Source of the DNA: Colius striatus
Taxonomy: Eukaryota; Chordata; Aves; Coliiformes; Coliidae
NCBI RefSeq assembly: GCF_028858725.1
Contig: NC_084763.1
Span: 6,138,001-6,202,000, forward strand
Reading direction: 5' to 3'
DNA length: 64,000 nt
Part shown: positions 1 through 13,400 of the stretch, piece by piece
Position numbering within the stretch: position 1 is the first letter of the stretch
Layout of the letters: each line of letters starts with the position of its first letter
Notes under the pieces: model-generated
The model's database searches: none
What the model was told of the DNA's origin: nothing
Seen by the model: the letters and a program-made list of their open reading frames with translations, nothing else
Made by a program: the position numbers and the translations under genes

Positions 1-3000
1 GTCCACAGGAATTTTTCCATTGATTTTAGTGCATTTTTTATCAGATCCTGAGCAAAGCAGAGCTTGCATGTTTGATATCAAATTTCGTCCCTGCTCCAGA
101 GAGAAGAAGGAGAGTCAGGTAAAAAAATGGGAAAGATGGGAAGCGAAGCTGCCTCTTGGCATTTTCCTCTCCATAAAGCCTCTGCTCTTTTTACAAAGTA
201 GAGTCTGCAGAGGAAAAGGGAGGCAAAAAGGGCCAAATCACTACATGAAGGAAGAATTTGCAGTGCTGTGATGGGGAAAGCCTGCCCTTTGTGAGATAAT
301 ATTTCTGACCTGCAGGCACACAAAGCCTTCATAATTGCCAGAGTTATTATTTGCTGTAGATGGCAGAGAGACATGACAGGTACTGCAGGACACATAATAA
401 GCTGGAATGAGCAGTGATGTTAATCCACTACCTTCAAAGATTGGGCTCATCATAGGATCCCATTTAGAGTCCACAACATCCGCCTTGATGTATCACTAAG
501 GAATACGTTTCATCTAAGTGCAGATCTCACTCGGTGCAAGCTTCAGTCCATGGCTGTACATTTGCTAGCTCCTCCTCTGTTCTCAGATGCTGCAGCTAAA
601 ATCTACCCTCCCCAGTTTACCACAACCATGTATCTGCCCCACTGTTTGTTAGAGCCTGGCCACCTGCATTTTATTTCACTACCTAAACCAATCTCCAGTA
701 ATGATGACGCTGGTAACAACCTTAAACAGGATATGTAAAAATTCACTTATCTTTCAGCCCAGCTTCCTAGGCTGCAGGTGCTGTATTGCTTTTGTGCACT
801 TAGGGGCTGTAAGCTGAGTTTCAGCTCTCAGACATTTTCTATTTATCATGATTCCCAGATGCAGCATCAGTGAACGCCCCAGCGTACCTCCTCGCTTCTA
901 CAGCATGCCAGGTAAGGAGTATATTTCTAGACAGAAGGCAAGGCTGAAGCTAGAGATGATTTTTCCTCCAGCAGCCCTTTGACAGCTTTCAGCACAGGAA
1001 TGACAGCTAGGGATTTATGGCTAGGATGCCGAGTCCAAGCAGACAGACATCCTACTCAGGTGCTTTTGTGGGGTTGGGAGACATAGGAGACAGCTGCCAA
1101 AACAGCACGGTGTGGGAGGACATGTTTAGCCAGAGCTTTGTGAAGCACATTCCTGAATGTTTATTAAATTCAAATTTGACTGGCACTAAGCTGGATACAA
1201 GTGCTCCTGCAGGTAGACATGCACAAGAACTGAGTTGCATTTGACTTCAGTGGAAATTGTGCCCCACGTCTTCAGTGTTTGGCCTGTTATTTATTTTTAG
1301 CACTTGAATTTTGCACTGTGGTCTCTCTCTGAACTTTACCACTTTGATAGTAACCAGAGTGCTCCATGTGAACAGAACAGGAAAATAAAGCAACTACAAC
1401 TTTTAACTACTGCTGTAGGGAAGCTGCAAGACACAGGAAAATGCACATGTGAATTTATACCAAAGAAGTTAATTAGCTGATTGCTCATTTTGAGACTACA
1501 GCAGTATGACCTAAGAGCCCTGGCATTCAAAGACTCAGTAGCAGAGGTATACAAATATATTAAAGCACTATAAAAACAAAATGGGGCTTGTTTTACTGCA
1601 TTTTTGGAATATAATGCCTTTTCCTTCACTTGTAATAAAGCAGAGTGTGACACATTTCACTGACTGTAACTAGCTTCACATCTTAGTTTTGTGGCTCTTC
1701 TGTTTATCTCTTCTTCTCAAGGAAAACCTGTTCAACAAGGGTTCGACTCTGCCTGGAAAACTTGATTAACTTCTACAGGAGACACTAATATAGCCTGGAT
1801 AACCAACGAGAGATAGGGCATAACTGGAGGGAAACCAAAGAACTCGGAGCAAACAGCCACAAGGGACAACTATCTGTACTAGGGAAGCACCAGCCACACC
1901 TTGATGCTCAGGTAGCAGCTCCCTCCTTCAGCTGAAAACTGGAACTCAACCTCCTTACCTATGATGAATGAATTCATACTTTTGAAAACTTACAGTACTT
2001 TGAGTATGGAGGGAATTTTCAGGAGATTTACAACAATATCCACTAACTGCTTTGTGTTAAAAATAAAGTCTGGGTCTCTCTGATGCTTAGCACTTCTGCC
2101 AGTCCTCTGTTCAACATTCCTGTACAGTTAAAAATGAAACTCATGTGTGCCAAGGCTGTATTGGAAGACGTTAGCTTGTAACTAAGCCAAGCTGGTAACC
2201 ATTTCTGTAAGTTTATGTAAGTCTATACAATATTATATAGACTACTGGCAGGGTCCACTCAACAGATCAGTCATTTCCACAGCTGCCCTGATAGTTTGTG
2301 CACCAACTACCGGCAGCAATGCTGTCTCAGCAGCACTGAATGATGATGTGCCATGGGCTATGGCGGCAGCCAAAGGGCACCCAGTCCCTTGTGGTTTCTT
2401 AGCTCCACCTGCACATAGTCCAAATGAGCGGCTTAAATTTTCTCTAGGGGCAACAGAGGCAAAACATGACGCTTCCAAGAGGCAATTCATTCCTTCTGAC
2501 ATACCTTAGGACAACTCTCTCCAGCGAGCACTAACTAGAGAGTTACTTAAGACAACTAAAGCGAATACTTTGCTTTTATCTAGCTTGAGTTAAACAAAGC
2601 ATGATTGGGATTGCCACCAACACAACAGGAACTTTTATAGAGCTCAAAATGGGTTTAAGTCAGGTGTATTCTCCTTCACATTGCTCTGCTTTGCTGTCAA
2701 ATTCACTGTCTGAAACAAGTATTCCAGACCCAGAAACAACTAGCTGTGCAGGTGAAACAAAGATTTGCAACTCATTGCATTAAGTTGAGGGTCAGGAGAT
2801 CCCTAAAGACTTGCTCTGTTTGTGCTCAAAACCACATGACATCCTTTTCAAATATTTCCTAACCTCTAGACTAGCAAGACTTCTGCTGGTTGTCACTTGC
2901 AGAGATGCTACCACATACTCATGCTGAAACCATACCACCACAAAGAAGGCACCTGAGCTTTTAGTGCTCCAGATCAACTGGTTTTGCTTACACATTTAAA

Positions 3001-4888
3001 TTTCCTTTGCAGAGTAAAGTTAGGATTTTTTTGGTAGATTTAATCTGTATCTTTCTTGCAGTAACAGACCAAGATTTCTTTCAAATTTCTGCCCATAAGC
3101 AGAAATTTCTATCATTGAATTGCTGAAATAAACACTCCACCTTAAAGGAGTTGGAATTCCTTGAGGTCAGAGGAACTAATCACCTTCATTCTGCTAGATC
3201 ATCAGAACAACAATATGCTGCATGATGTCAGACAAAACCTCATTCTATGCTCTAATTTCCAAGAAATTAGTTCTCTTTATTAGAAATGTTTCCTTAGGTC
3301 AGTGCTCAAGACTGACAGAATGGCCTGCATTGCCAAGACCAATGTGTGCATTTAGATCTGTAAGCACATTTAGCATTCCAAGCAGCAATGTCTTGCTGCC
3401 TGACCCCTACCATGTCAGTAAATCCCTTGTGCTTCTCAGAGCTCATGCATCACCTCATGAAAGGCAGGAACAATCAGCAGCTGCAAATACAGTCTAAGAG
3501 GCCTCAGCCACGTACTCATCTACCTTTTATCACTCCGTAGGGGAGAGGAAGGTATAAACAAAGGATCCCTCACATTTCTTCAGACTCATCCATAGAGTTG
3601 AATTCTGCAGTTGGTGAGATCCAACCTTTTGCATTTTGAGTGCACATGGAGAACCAATTGAACATTATTACTTGGCAGAGACCAAAATCTACCCATAGTT
3701 TCTGAGAGTGATAGATAAGTACCGAGTCCTAACATTCAAAGCTGTCTCAGTCTTCCTTCCTTCTGACCCTAGCATCTGCTAAAATGCTCAGGAAAGTAGG
3801 ATCAGAGCTCTTATAAACAATCCATACCATGCCCAGGCACTTACCCTTTCCACTCCAAACCACCTGAGCTCCCAGGGTTTTTGGAAACCCTCAGCCACAC
3901 CATCTCAATCAGCATCTCTAAAGGAGAGCTTTGCATACCATCCCAGTGCTAGTATTCAGACTCCTGGCAAGCAGAGAAGCTGGCCTGAAACATGAAGGTG
4001 AATCAGTCAGCCAGTAACCATTTTCACCAGCAAGTTGCTGCTTTGAACAGCCTTGGACCACAGCGTCCAACCCTCATCCCCCAGGAGCTCAGTCCTCCAA
4101 CCCCTGCCCACATTCATCCCACCAGCAGTGCAGTGCAGTACAGCTTCAGTTTTGGTTTTTTCTCTAATAACCTCCTTTATACAAGCCACATCCCAGTGTG
4201 GCCTCTGGAACTGACTAGTGTAGGAGAACAAACTACATCTGTCAGTCCTGGAGCGTGCTAGTGGGAAAGCTCATTGCATGTGGAACAGGTGAAAGCACCC
4301 TGTCAAAAGCGCAACAGCAGCAGGAGAGAGGCATTAAGAAAGAGTGGAAGGAGTGAGGAGGGAGAGTTTAAAATTGGTAGTGCATGATGTTTGGAAGTTG
4401 CGATGCAAGTCCTCCTGTTGTGCAGGTATTCACATTTGTCCTTAAAACCTTTACTTATTATCTGCACAGGCTTAAAAAATGAACAAGGCATAACAAACCC
4501 TGCTCGAAAGAGCAGTTTTGGGAACAGCAGAAGCATTGGGAAATTCAGCTCAAATTTAATTGTTTCAAGTCTCACAAAGGGAGCAATTTTTTCTTTCGGT
4601 GTTGACATATTCATTTGCAACTTCAGTATTTAATTCCTTTCAGCACTTCTTTCTGAGATGGCATTTTTCACTTAAAAAATATCCCAAGTTGCAAGTAGAC
4701 AGACTAGGCACCCCAAAATAAATATTTTCCAAGTAAAGTGTTACAGTTCAACCCAAAATTAGTTTTCTGGTTCTGTATTTTCCCGGAAAGCCTAAGAAAA
4801 CCTTTGGGTTTTGATTCAAAATCCAAATTCTTCTAGCCCAGCTGGTGTCCAGACAAACCCTTTAGTTTCCACGCTCTGCTTGTATGAG
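1..4888. other. Intergenic sequence, no gene recognised
   Basis: Unique-looking AT-moderate sequence. Open reading frames on both strands are short (about 105 codons at most), overlap one another and resemble no family I know. I see no CpG cluster, no tandem array and no clear transposon ends. Splice-like or poly(A)-like words occur only at the frequency expected by chance. Old, unrecognisable repeats may be present. Confidence 0.6.
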
Positions 4889-5526
4889 ATCACAGAATCA
4901 TAGAAAGGTAGGGGTTGGAAGAGACCTTCAGAGATCATCTAGTCCAACCCCCACTGCAGAAGCAGGGTCATCTAGATCAGGTTGCAAAGGAACGTGTCCA
5001 GGCAGGTCTTGAAGACTTCCAAGGAAGGAGACTTCACAACCGCCCTGGGCAGCCTGTGCCAGGGCTCCCTCACCTTCATAGTAAGAGAGTTTTTTCTTTT
5101 GTTTAAAAGGAACTTTTTGTGTTCCAGCTTCATCCCATCACCCCTAGGCCTGTTGCTAGATACTACAGAAAAAAGGGATGCCCCAAACTCCTGACACCCA
5201 CCATTGAGATATTTGTAAATGATAATAACATCTCCTCTCAGTCTCCTCCAGACTAAACAGCCCCAGTTCCCACAACTTTTCCTCATATAAAAGATGTTCC
5301 ATACCCCTGATCATCTTGGTGCTGGACTCTCTCCAGCACTTCCCTGTCCCTCTTGAGCTGGGGAGCCCAGAACTGGACACAGGACTCCAGATGAGGCCTC
5401 ACCAGGGCAGAGTAGAGGGGGAGAAGGACCTCCCTTGACCTGCTGCCCACACTCTTCTTGATGCATCCCAGGATGCCATTGGCCTTCTTGGCCATGAAGG
5501 CACATTGCTGGCTCATGTTTAGCTTG
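4889..5526 (-). mobile_element. CR1 LINE, 5'-truncated, minus strand
   Basis: Read on the minus strand this is the 3' part of an avian CR1 non-LTR retrotransposon. It contains the end of the reverse-transcriptase ORF, the 3' UTR and the tail. On the plus strand it opens with CACAGAATCATAGAA followed by GGGGTTGGAAGAGACC, the reverse complement of the CR1 3' end. The interior shows the usual landmarks: CAGCCTGTGCCAGGGCTCCC, CTCCAGACTAAACAGCCCC and GGACTCCAGATGAGGCCTC. About 640 bp remain of an element normally several kilobases long, so it is dead on arrival. Its 5' end falls at the same consensus point as the copy at 6,782. Short frames within it (for example 5,311-5,685) are broken CR1 remnants, not host genes. 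Confidence 0.95.
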
Positions 5527-6781
5527 AGATGTTTCCAACATCAGGTCTGCATTTAGAGCTACCGGCTTCTCTGGATTTATCACATATAAAGTGATTTTAT
5601 CCTGGAAGAACACAAGAAACCCCATCAGTTTTCTGACTTCGCGACACATACCACTCATTCTGGCTGCAGAAGAAGCCTGGGTCACAACTACTAAAGGGAG
5701 ACAGAGTGAGCTGTGAGGAGGTTTTGGACAGAATGCACAGCAAAGGATATAACTGTTATTTCAGAAGCAGAGAGGCAAAAGTGTAAAACTCAGTTCAACT
5801 AAGTCTGGGGCTGCTTTGTGGCACCAGAAATAGAAGAGTCCACCAGAAACCTGCTTGACCTTCTACCGGGGGCAAATACGGCTCTGACTCTGCCACCACC
5901 TCAAGAGCACCTTCATCCACACACCCCTACGCAAAACACGTGCCAGACTGTTCTGACTCTTCTTGTTTTTTGCCCTGAGTTCTCAGATATCACATCCATG
6001 GGAGGGAGGAGGGGGTGGTTAATTACATTTCTTTATAAAAAATTAGGAAGTTAAGCTTATCTCTCTGCCTGCATATGGGGAGCTGTGTGTTGTGGATGAG
6101 TGAGCTGACGCGAGATGGTTTCTAGGCAACTTCTGCAAGTCATGTTGGAACAGGAATATGAATTAAAATTAAAAACAAAACCCAAATAAGTCAAACAAAA
6201 CCAAGTAGCAGCTACTCCACACAAAACCAGTTCTGACCGACTCGTAAAGTTCGCGCGAGGCCTTTTGTGGGATTAATATTGCTTTACTGTCGAGGAGAGA
6301 AAAACTGGCAGCCCTGTGCCAGCACCTACTGTGAGATGTGATAAAGTGCATTTCTGTGGACAACACATATAGCTTGTGTGTGATAAGAGACCTGTCATGT
6401 CACGTCTGTGTGATGATATTACCTGATTGCTGAAATGCCACAACCCAAGTGTTCCAGGAACGCCAGCCTGAGTACATCTACGGGCTGGAAAATGGTGTCA
6501 TTAACTCCAGTTCTCTTCTCTTTCCCAAAGAATTTTGCTCTTCTTTTTCAAGGGAGAGGTAAAGTTTAGGCAAAAAATATTCTTTTGGGGAGCTCCTTCC
6601 AGATTTTTTTTCTATATAGTGCCGAAATGAGGAGGACATCTCATCTGCTTGAGTTATTCTGCAGCATTAGGAACTGATTACTGAACTTTTTTAGTCTCAG
6701 CCCAAGTTTTGAGATTAAGGTGAGGTGAGGTGGAGATCAAAGTGAGGTGAGGTTTGAGATCCAGGTAAGGCGGTTCATAAT
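5527..6781. other. Spacer between two inverted CR1 copies
   Basis: About 1.25 kb of non-CR1 sequence separating two oppositely oriented CR1 copies. No coding region is recognised. It ends in a small GTGAGGTGAGG repeat (listed separately). If transcribed, it would form the loop of a long CR1 hairpin. Confidence 0.6.
6717..6761 (+). repeat. Two-copy 22-23 bp tandem repeat
   Basis: Two adjacent diverged copies of a unit beginning AAGGTGAGGTGAGGT and ending GAGATC, just upstream of the CR1 copy. Each unit itself contains a GTGAG direct repeat. This is a minor local duplication with no evident function. Confidence 0.7.
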
Positions 6782-7426
6782 AAACTAACCATGAGCCAGC
6801 AATGTGCCCTTGTATCCAAGAAGGCCAATGGCAACCTGGGATGAATCAAGAAGAGTGTGGGCAGCAGGTCAAGGGAGGTTCTTCTCCCTCTCTACTCTGC
6901 CCTGGTGAGGCCTCATCTGGAGTCCTGTGTCCAGTTCTGGGCTCCTCAGCTCAAGAGGGACAGGGAAGTGCTGGAGAAAGGCCAGCACAGGGCCAGCAAG
7001 ATGATCAGGGGACTGGAGCATCTTCCTTATGAGGAAAGGCTGCAGGAACTGGGGCTGTTTAGTCTGGAGGAGACTGAGGGGGGATCTCATTAACATTTAT
7101 AAATATCTAAAGGGTGGCTGTCAGGAGGTTGGGGCAGCACTTTTTTCTGTTGTACCTAGCAAAAGGTCAAGGGGTGATGGGATGAAGCTGGAACACAAAA
7201 AGTTCCTTTTAAACATAAGAAAAAACTATTTTACTGTGAGATGAGGGAGCCCTGGCACAGGCTGCCCAGGGGAGGGTATGGAAGCTCCTTCCTTGGTGGT
7301 CTTCAAAACCTGCCTGGAAACATTCCTGTGTGACCTGATCTAGGTGGGACCTGCTTCTGCAGGGGAGTTGTACTGGATGATGTCTAAAGGTCCCTGCAAC
7401 CCTACCATTCTATGATTCTGTGATCC
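6782..7426 (+). mobile_element. CR1 LINE, 5'-truncated, plus strand
   Basis: Plus-strand CR1 copy of about 645 bp. It starts near ACCATGAGCCAGCAATGTGC and runs through the reverse-transcriptase C-terminal region (CCTGGTGAGGCCTCATCTGG; GTTTAGTCTGGAGGAGACTG). It ends in the CR1 3' UTR and tail (CCATTCTATGATTCTGTGAT). The reading frame is interrupted, so it is non-functional. It is closely similar to the minus-strand copy at 4,889-5,526, and the two form a head-to-head inverted pair. Confidence 0.95.
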
Positions 7427-10400
7427 TATTCCTCTCAACGTTTGTTCTTCCAACATCTTCCCCAGTTTATTGAACTAAAAAGGTCTCAGACAGAACAGAA
7501 CCTCACCCATCCAGAGTTGCGTCACTTTTTCAGTGTCAAGAGTAAAATTTAGTCCTCAGTGCCACGGCTGAAAATTAATGGTTTTGCACCCCACACTGTC
7601 AATTTTGCTTCTGAGACAGCGTAACGAGGTGTATTGGATGCAGCATTTACAGCCTTCTCTTGAGTCATGGAAGGCAAGGAATGCCTTCAGGGATTTTAAT
7701 TATCAGGATCCTCTTCTGCTCCTGCATTTGCCTGCATGAATGAAAAGCAACTGCTACAGTCTGAACTTGACTGAGATGGGGGAATTTGCATTGTCAATAA
7801 AGTCACTAGCAGGTGTTTGAAAAGCCAGAATTGCCATCGTTATTTCAAAGCCTGTGTTCAGATTTCAAGAGGGTGTTACCAAAATCAAGTGAAGTATTTA
7901 ATAACCAGGCCTCCAAAGCAGTTTCGTTTACAAACCACTGTTTTTCCCTTAAAGGTTGTATTGCACTATTTGTGTGAGAGTAAGACTTCTAACCTGCAAG
8001 AGAGTGGGTTATGAGGGATACTTAACAACTTTTGTTATTCATATGAAGACAGAGCAAGTCAAGGTTATAATCAGTAAACAAAAGTATCTAAGCCTAACTC
8101 AAGCTTTTCTCCCACCTCCAAAGAAATCATTGACCAACAAAACTGCTGGGCTTTCTTCCCATGGTAAGGTATGTGTGGATATGGACCCACCATTGGCTTT
8201 AGTGCTTAAGAATCCAGAACAGCATCCCAGATACTTCAAATCGCTCCACATGTCTCCAGTTCCCAATCTGTCACAGCTTCTGAGAGACAGCCAGGGGGTG
8301 AGCACTCCTGGGCTGCTGATGGAAGCAGGCTTGCTTCAGGGGACCAGGCTGTGCTGGGTCAAAAGCTCCAGTGGTGACACACTCTGGCTCCATCATCTCT
8401 TGCTAGCAAGAGGATTAGGTTTTCCTGCCTTAGACATCCCATGCAGTAGGATCCTGCTGACTGTTTCCATGGCTGCTCCTGTCAATGCTGGCTGGAGTTT
8501 GCAAACTCAAATTTAATCCCACTGTCACTTCATTCCCATGCATTTGGCCTCAGTTTCTGGAGTTAGCCAGCCCTTATCACTGCTGGGTGACCATGCACAG
8601 GCTTACTGTTTTAATCTCTTGCTTTCTTCAGAGTCCCTGTGACCCACTCTGACTTCTAAGAATTTGGTAAACTCAGTTCAGCCTGAGTGAAGCGGAGGCA
8701 GATGCTGAGAATGACTGCCTTTTTCTTCCAGTCTCCCCGTGTGTTCCCAAACAGACAGCTCTGCTCCCTTCAGTAAATACTGTATCCTGCTGTCATCACT
8801 GGAAAGCTCACTGACTGACATGCTCGCAGACAGAAAGGGGCCTAGATAATGAAGCAGATGGCTAGTGAGGGGTACAGAACGATACCCAGGAAAAGTGCTG
8901 CCATTTCTCCAGGATGGGTGGCCACTGCTAGAAACTCCTGGGTTTTAAAGGAGTGAGTGGCTCCCTTTGCTTTCTGTGTTTCCCTGTTTGCGACCTCGAT
9001 GTTAGAAGGAAGGCAAAGCAATTATCCCCTTTTCCACACTTTTGCCAAATAAATAGTAAGTGAAAAGCAGATGTTCAAAAGGCATCTGGGCTGGGAGGAA
9101 AGGAAAGTACATTAGCAGCATGTCCAAGAGTCTTGCACCTGATAGAACAATCAAGGCTAAACTCAAAAGCAGATGTTTAAAGACTGAAATAATTTAAGAG
9201 ATTAAGGGCTGAATTTTTAGCATGTAACATAAGATGTTTACCTGAAGATCCTATATGAGCAATCTAGAAGTCTTCATCACTGGAAAAGAGAGGGAGAGTT
9301 ATCTCCTCTCCACTGACTGTAGAGGAAGCTCCCAGGAATGCTCTGGAGGATAGATGTTGGGAACAGAGGCCATGATTACTGAACTTGGTTTTAGCATTCA
9401 GGCTGGAGTTTAGACAAAAACTCAATTGTAGGCCTGGCTGCTCCAGTGATGGTGCAGCAGGAGCCCAGCTGCTGTGCAGATATGGGGCCTCTCTCCTGTT
9501 CCCTGATGCTCTGCAGTGTGCACAGTGGTTATCTGCAGAAGAAGGAGCTGGTCACCTGGAGGAGTACAAATTAAATAGTGGTGACCAGAAAGTACTGAAG
9601 CAAACCCAGCCAGCAGAAGACAGCGGTCACCATTTGCTAGCCCTCAAATCACGTAGTAAGTCTCAGTCCAGCTCCCAAGTGCACCAAGGTCTCCCTTGCA
9701 GAGACCTTCAAGGTCAATGATGCTGAAATGAGAAGGCCATGCCCTGTTACAGTACCTCTTTCAGCTCTACAGATCTGCCTATGTATGCTGTCATGGAGGA
9801 GGAGACCATGAGTTCACAAAGGCACCCAGTGAACTGCAGAGACTGGTCTTGTCAACACCTGTCCTTCCAAAGTCTCACTCCCACTGTGATTTTTTTCAGG
9901 CATATTTAAAGTTCCCTTTCATGTAATTTGTGATTTCCTTTCCTTCCCTCCTACAGGTTAGGTTAGAAGGGGCAGGAGGTCCTTTTCTGTATTGATTTGT
10001 TTTCCTGACCTTTCAGATACATGCAGAGAAGATCAGCAAAAAGGCACTGGAATAGGAGCAGAACAAAAGTGCCATGCTTGGTCTCATTTAAAGAAGTAAA
10101 ACAACCCACGAGATTTAGCTCTGAGTAGAAAATTAATTGTCCACTGAGTAAAAGAAAGAAGTTGCCCACACAGAGAGGGGACTGAGGAGTACCACTTTGC
10201 ACTGCCACACCAATGGAGCAGGTTGTGAATCTGGAGAGTCAGCCTTCAGAGAGCAGTCATGATCTCAGTAGGTTTGACTATTCTTCTCTTTCTTTTTTTT
10301 ACAGGAACATCATTTAAATAAATATATCCTATTTCCTAAAGGAAATCAGATAAATTATTTTGAATCCTTGCTGTTTACACCCTGCTATTAAGCCGCTCCC

Positions 10401-13400
10401 CCACCACAGTGCACAGTGTGTGGTACTGTTACATGTGCCGTGGATCTGGTTAGACATAAAGCAGGCACCCTGATTGCTAAAGCTCCCCTGATATTTTCTC
10501 AAGAGTGAATCACAGTGGTTTGAGCAAATTCTAAGCTGGGGAGTAACATTTTTTTTCCCCTCCCCTTGCTTAATTTCTCCCATGCATTCAATAAGATTTG
10601 ATATTCATCTTCCCTCCCACATCTTGTAGCACTGCTTTGCCTTGCTGTATTCCACACTGAAAGCAGACGTAGCACAGCAACGAACGAAGCAATTGCTACA
10701 AAGCCTTTACCAGCCTCACAGGGACATGGTGAGGATTAATTAATGGCTTGTTCAGAGCTTTTATGTTTTAAGATTAAAAGTAGTATAATCATAAGAAAAA
10801 TACTTCCTACATTATCAGAATCAGTTACCTAAATGCACAGTAAAGACAATACAAGTTTCTTACTAAAAAAAATATTCAGGACTGTGTTCCAATCTCACAC
10901 CTGCTGGGAGACACAAAAAAATTAACCCAGACTAACTTTTATGGTCAGTAATTTCTATCTCATTAAAGACTTATACAATGTTCTCTTTCATAATTAGGCC
11001 GAAACAAATTAGGACCATTTTCATTCTGAAGAGAAGAATTTAAGGAATCCATCCATTTATGTGGCATTGCTAATCCCCTCTCAATTCACACATTTTGTTA
11101 ATTCAGATTAAGTCTTCCTCAGGCACTCTCCACAAGCAGATCCTCACTCTGAAGCAACCACCTCCCATCACAGATACTCACTGGGAGCTTTTGTAAGTTC
11201 ACAAACCTTGTGGGTTTATGTGGTTGGACAGGGTTTCTTCAAAACCTCGAACTTCTGGGATTCAGATCGAGCACCAGAGAAGTGAGGAAACTGCAGAGGA
11301 GATTCCCGTAGCCCCTCGTTTGAGATGTGACCTGGAGGTGCTCCAAACCACACTCCAGATGCAGAAACCCTTGAGGGCTGTCAAGAAGCCAAGAGCAGAT
11401 GGGCTGTGGCTCCTCCAGTTCCATTGCCTCTCATTCCTCGCTCATCTCTGGTGCTCAGAGGCAGCAAAATTTACTCCTTGGGGTGCACTGTCCATCCTAA
11501 AGCAATCCTTCATGGAGCACTCGTGCCCAAATTGTCAGGCTGACATCTAAGATTGAGATTTCTGTGTCCAGTTTTTGTACCATGAATACCTGCCACACAT
11601 TCAAGACCTCACTGCAGGCATAACTTCATTGTTTGAGAGAGAGAAATACTCTCAAGTATTCAAGTTTCAAGCCCTCTGAAAGATGGCACTAATCCACTAT
11701 TAGACTACTACCAGGAAGGCTTGCTGAAAGTCACCAGCATGAGGGAAAGAACCCACAAATGGGAAATTGAAGCAGAGTACCCTGACAGGCAAAGAGCCAA
11801 AGCTGACTTCAAAACAACCAAAAAAAACCTCCTTTCCTTGTGCCCCAAGGCACTGAAATGCTCTCTGAGAGCAACTGTTCTTTTAAAAGAGGAGTAATCA
11901 AATATAAACGCTGAAGCTGACGCCTGCGCCCACAACTCACAGGGCTGAATGCACCTGTGAAGAAAACACCTTTGTTCCTTTTGGGCTCACATCAGAGCAA
12001 CGTGCTGTAGGTGGCTGCAACTCCTCTAGCTGAAAGTAAAGACAGTGCCCTAAAAAAAGGAAGCGACAGTGCTTTTGTGTACAGTTAAATCTAGCTTGCC
12101 ACCAGGGATTCGTTTAAGATACAGGGGGTCCTGAGGCTACATACCACTGATGTATTTTGAAGTTAGGGCAGATCTGTTCATTGCTAAGCAAACCTTTACA
12201 AATATGTTAGCATACGCTGCATAAGCCATGGGAGGTGTTTAGGAGCCTACAGAGGAATGTCATTAGAGCTGCTCGGCAGTGAGGAACTGAAGCACCAATG
12301 CATTCTGCTGAGAGAGGCACAAACACACAGCTCAGAGCAGGTTTGCAGATACACACACCATTAAAAGCTCTCTTACCACAGCCTTGCATTCTTTTTAGTT
12401 TCTTTGTTCTAGCTTTTCTCGTGAATTCTCTTTCCTTTACTCACCTTCATTATTCCCAATTGCTTTTCTGCCTTTAAGTTGCTGTTTTCCCTCTTTCCTT
12501 CCCACCTCCAACTGCCAGGCCACCCTTCCTCACAGGTCTGAACAGTCCTAGCAATGCAACAGCAGCTACTCTGACACTTCACTATAGTCCTCTCTGGTTG
12601 GACCTGAACACTTTCGGGCAGACAAGCATAGGTGCATGTCAACTCAACATTACCTGTACTTTGCATGACTGACTAGTCACCCTAAGAGCTCTGTTTTTCT
12701 TCTCCCAAGATAGATAAAATAGGTCTTGCAGAGTGATTCGTCCCACCCTCATTGCCTCCTGGAGTGGTCTCACTTGCACTGGCTGTGGGTGTTACAGCTC
12801 AGGTGATACTCTTGAATCAGGCACCTAAATCAAATTTCCCATTATTTAAGGGTAGCCAGGATAAATCTGGGCTTCACACCCTGCCAGCCTGATGTACTTT
12901 TTGTGGTAGGCTTGAGGCTGATGTATTTTTTTGCCAACTCAGGCAAAGGATAAATACAAACTCTGGGTTCACTGAAGCTGCATACACACAGCCTGCACGG
13001 GGCTCAGTCCTTTTTTTTGGCTATGGAGAAGCACAAAGCCCCACTGTCAGCTGCACAAACAATCTATGAATCCATAATCTATGAATTTTTGAGGATGGTG
13101 AACAATTACTGTACGCTGCCGCGCATGTATTATTCAAGCTTCTGAAGCCACCCAGATGGCAAGACAACAAAAGAACAAACGTTTTGTAATAAAGTTCATT
13201 TTAGTTGAAAGACCAAAGAATCACATGTGTCTTTTAGCCTTAAGGACAGTAGTAAAACTAATGTCATTTTCAGAGCCACTGCTATTAAACAGGGGATGAG
13301 GGAGGGCTTTGGTTTCTAACTATCAGAAAGCCAGATTCACTTTTCATACTCATTTCTGCTACTCTACCATTATACAGGGGAGTCCCTTTTGGTAACTGTA

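Noticed and set aside
1735..1760. GGGTTCGACTCTG, resembling a tRNA B-box
   Set aside because: No matching A-box, acceptor stem or cloverleaf can be formed with the upstream sequence.
5311..5685. 124-codon minus-strand frame
   Set aside because: Most of it is out-of-frame CR1 sequence.
7956..8516. 186-codon plus-strand reading frame
   Set aside because: No domain, no family resemblance and no splice or promoter context. This length is within chance for a 64-kb window read in six frames.
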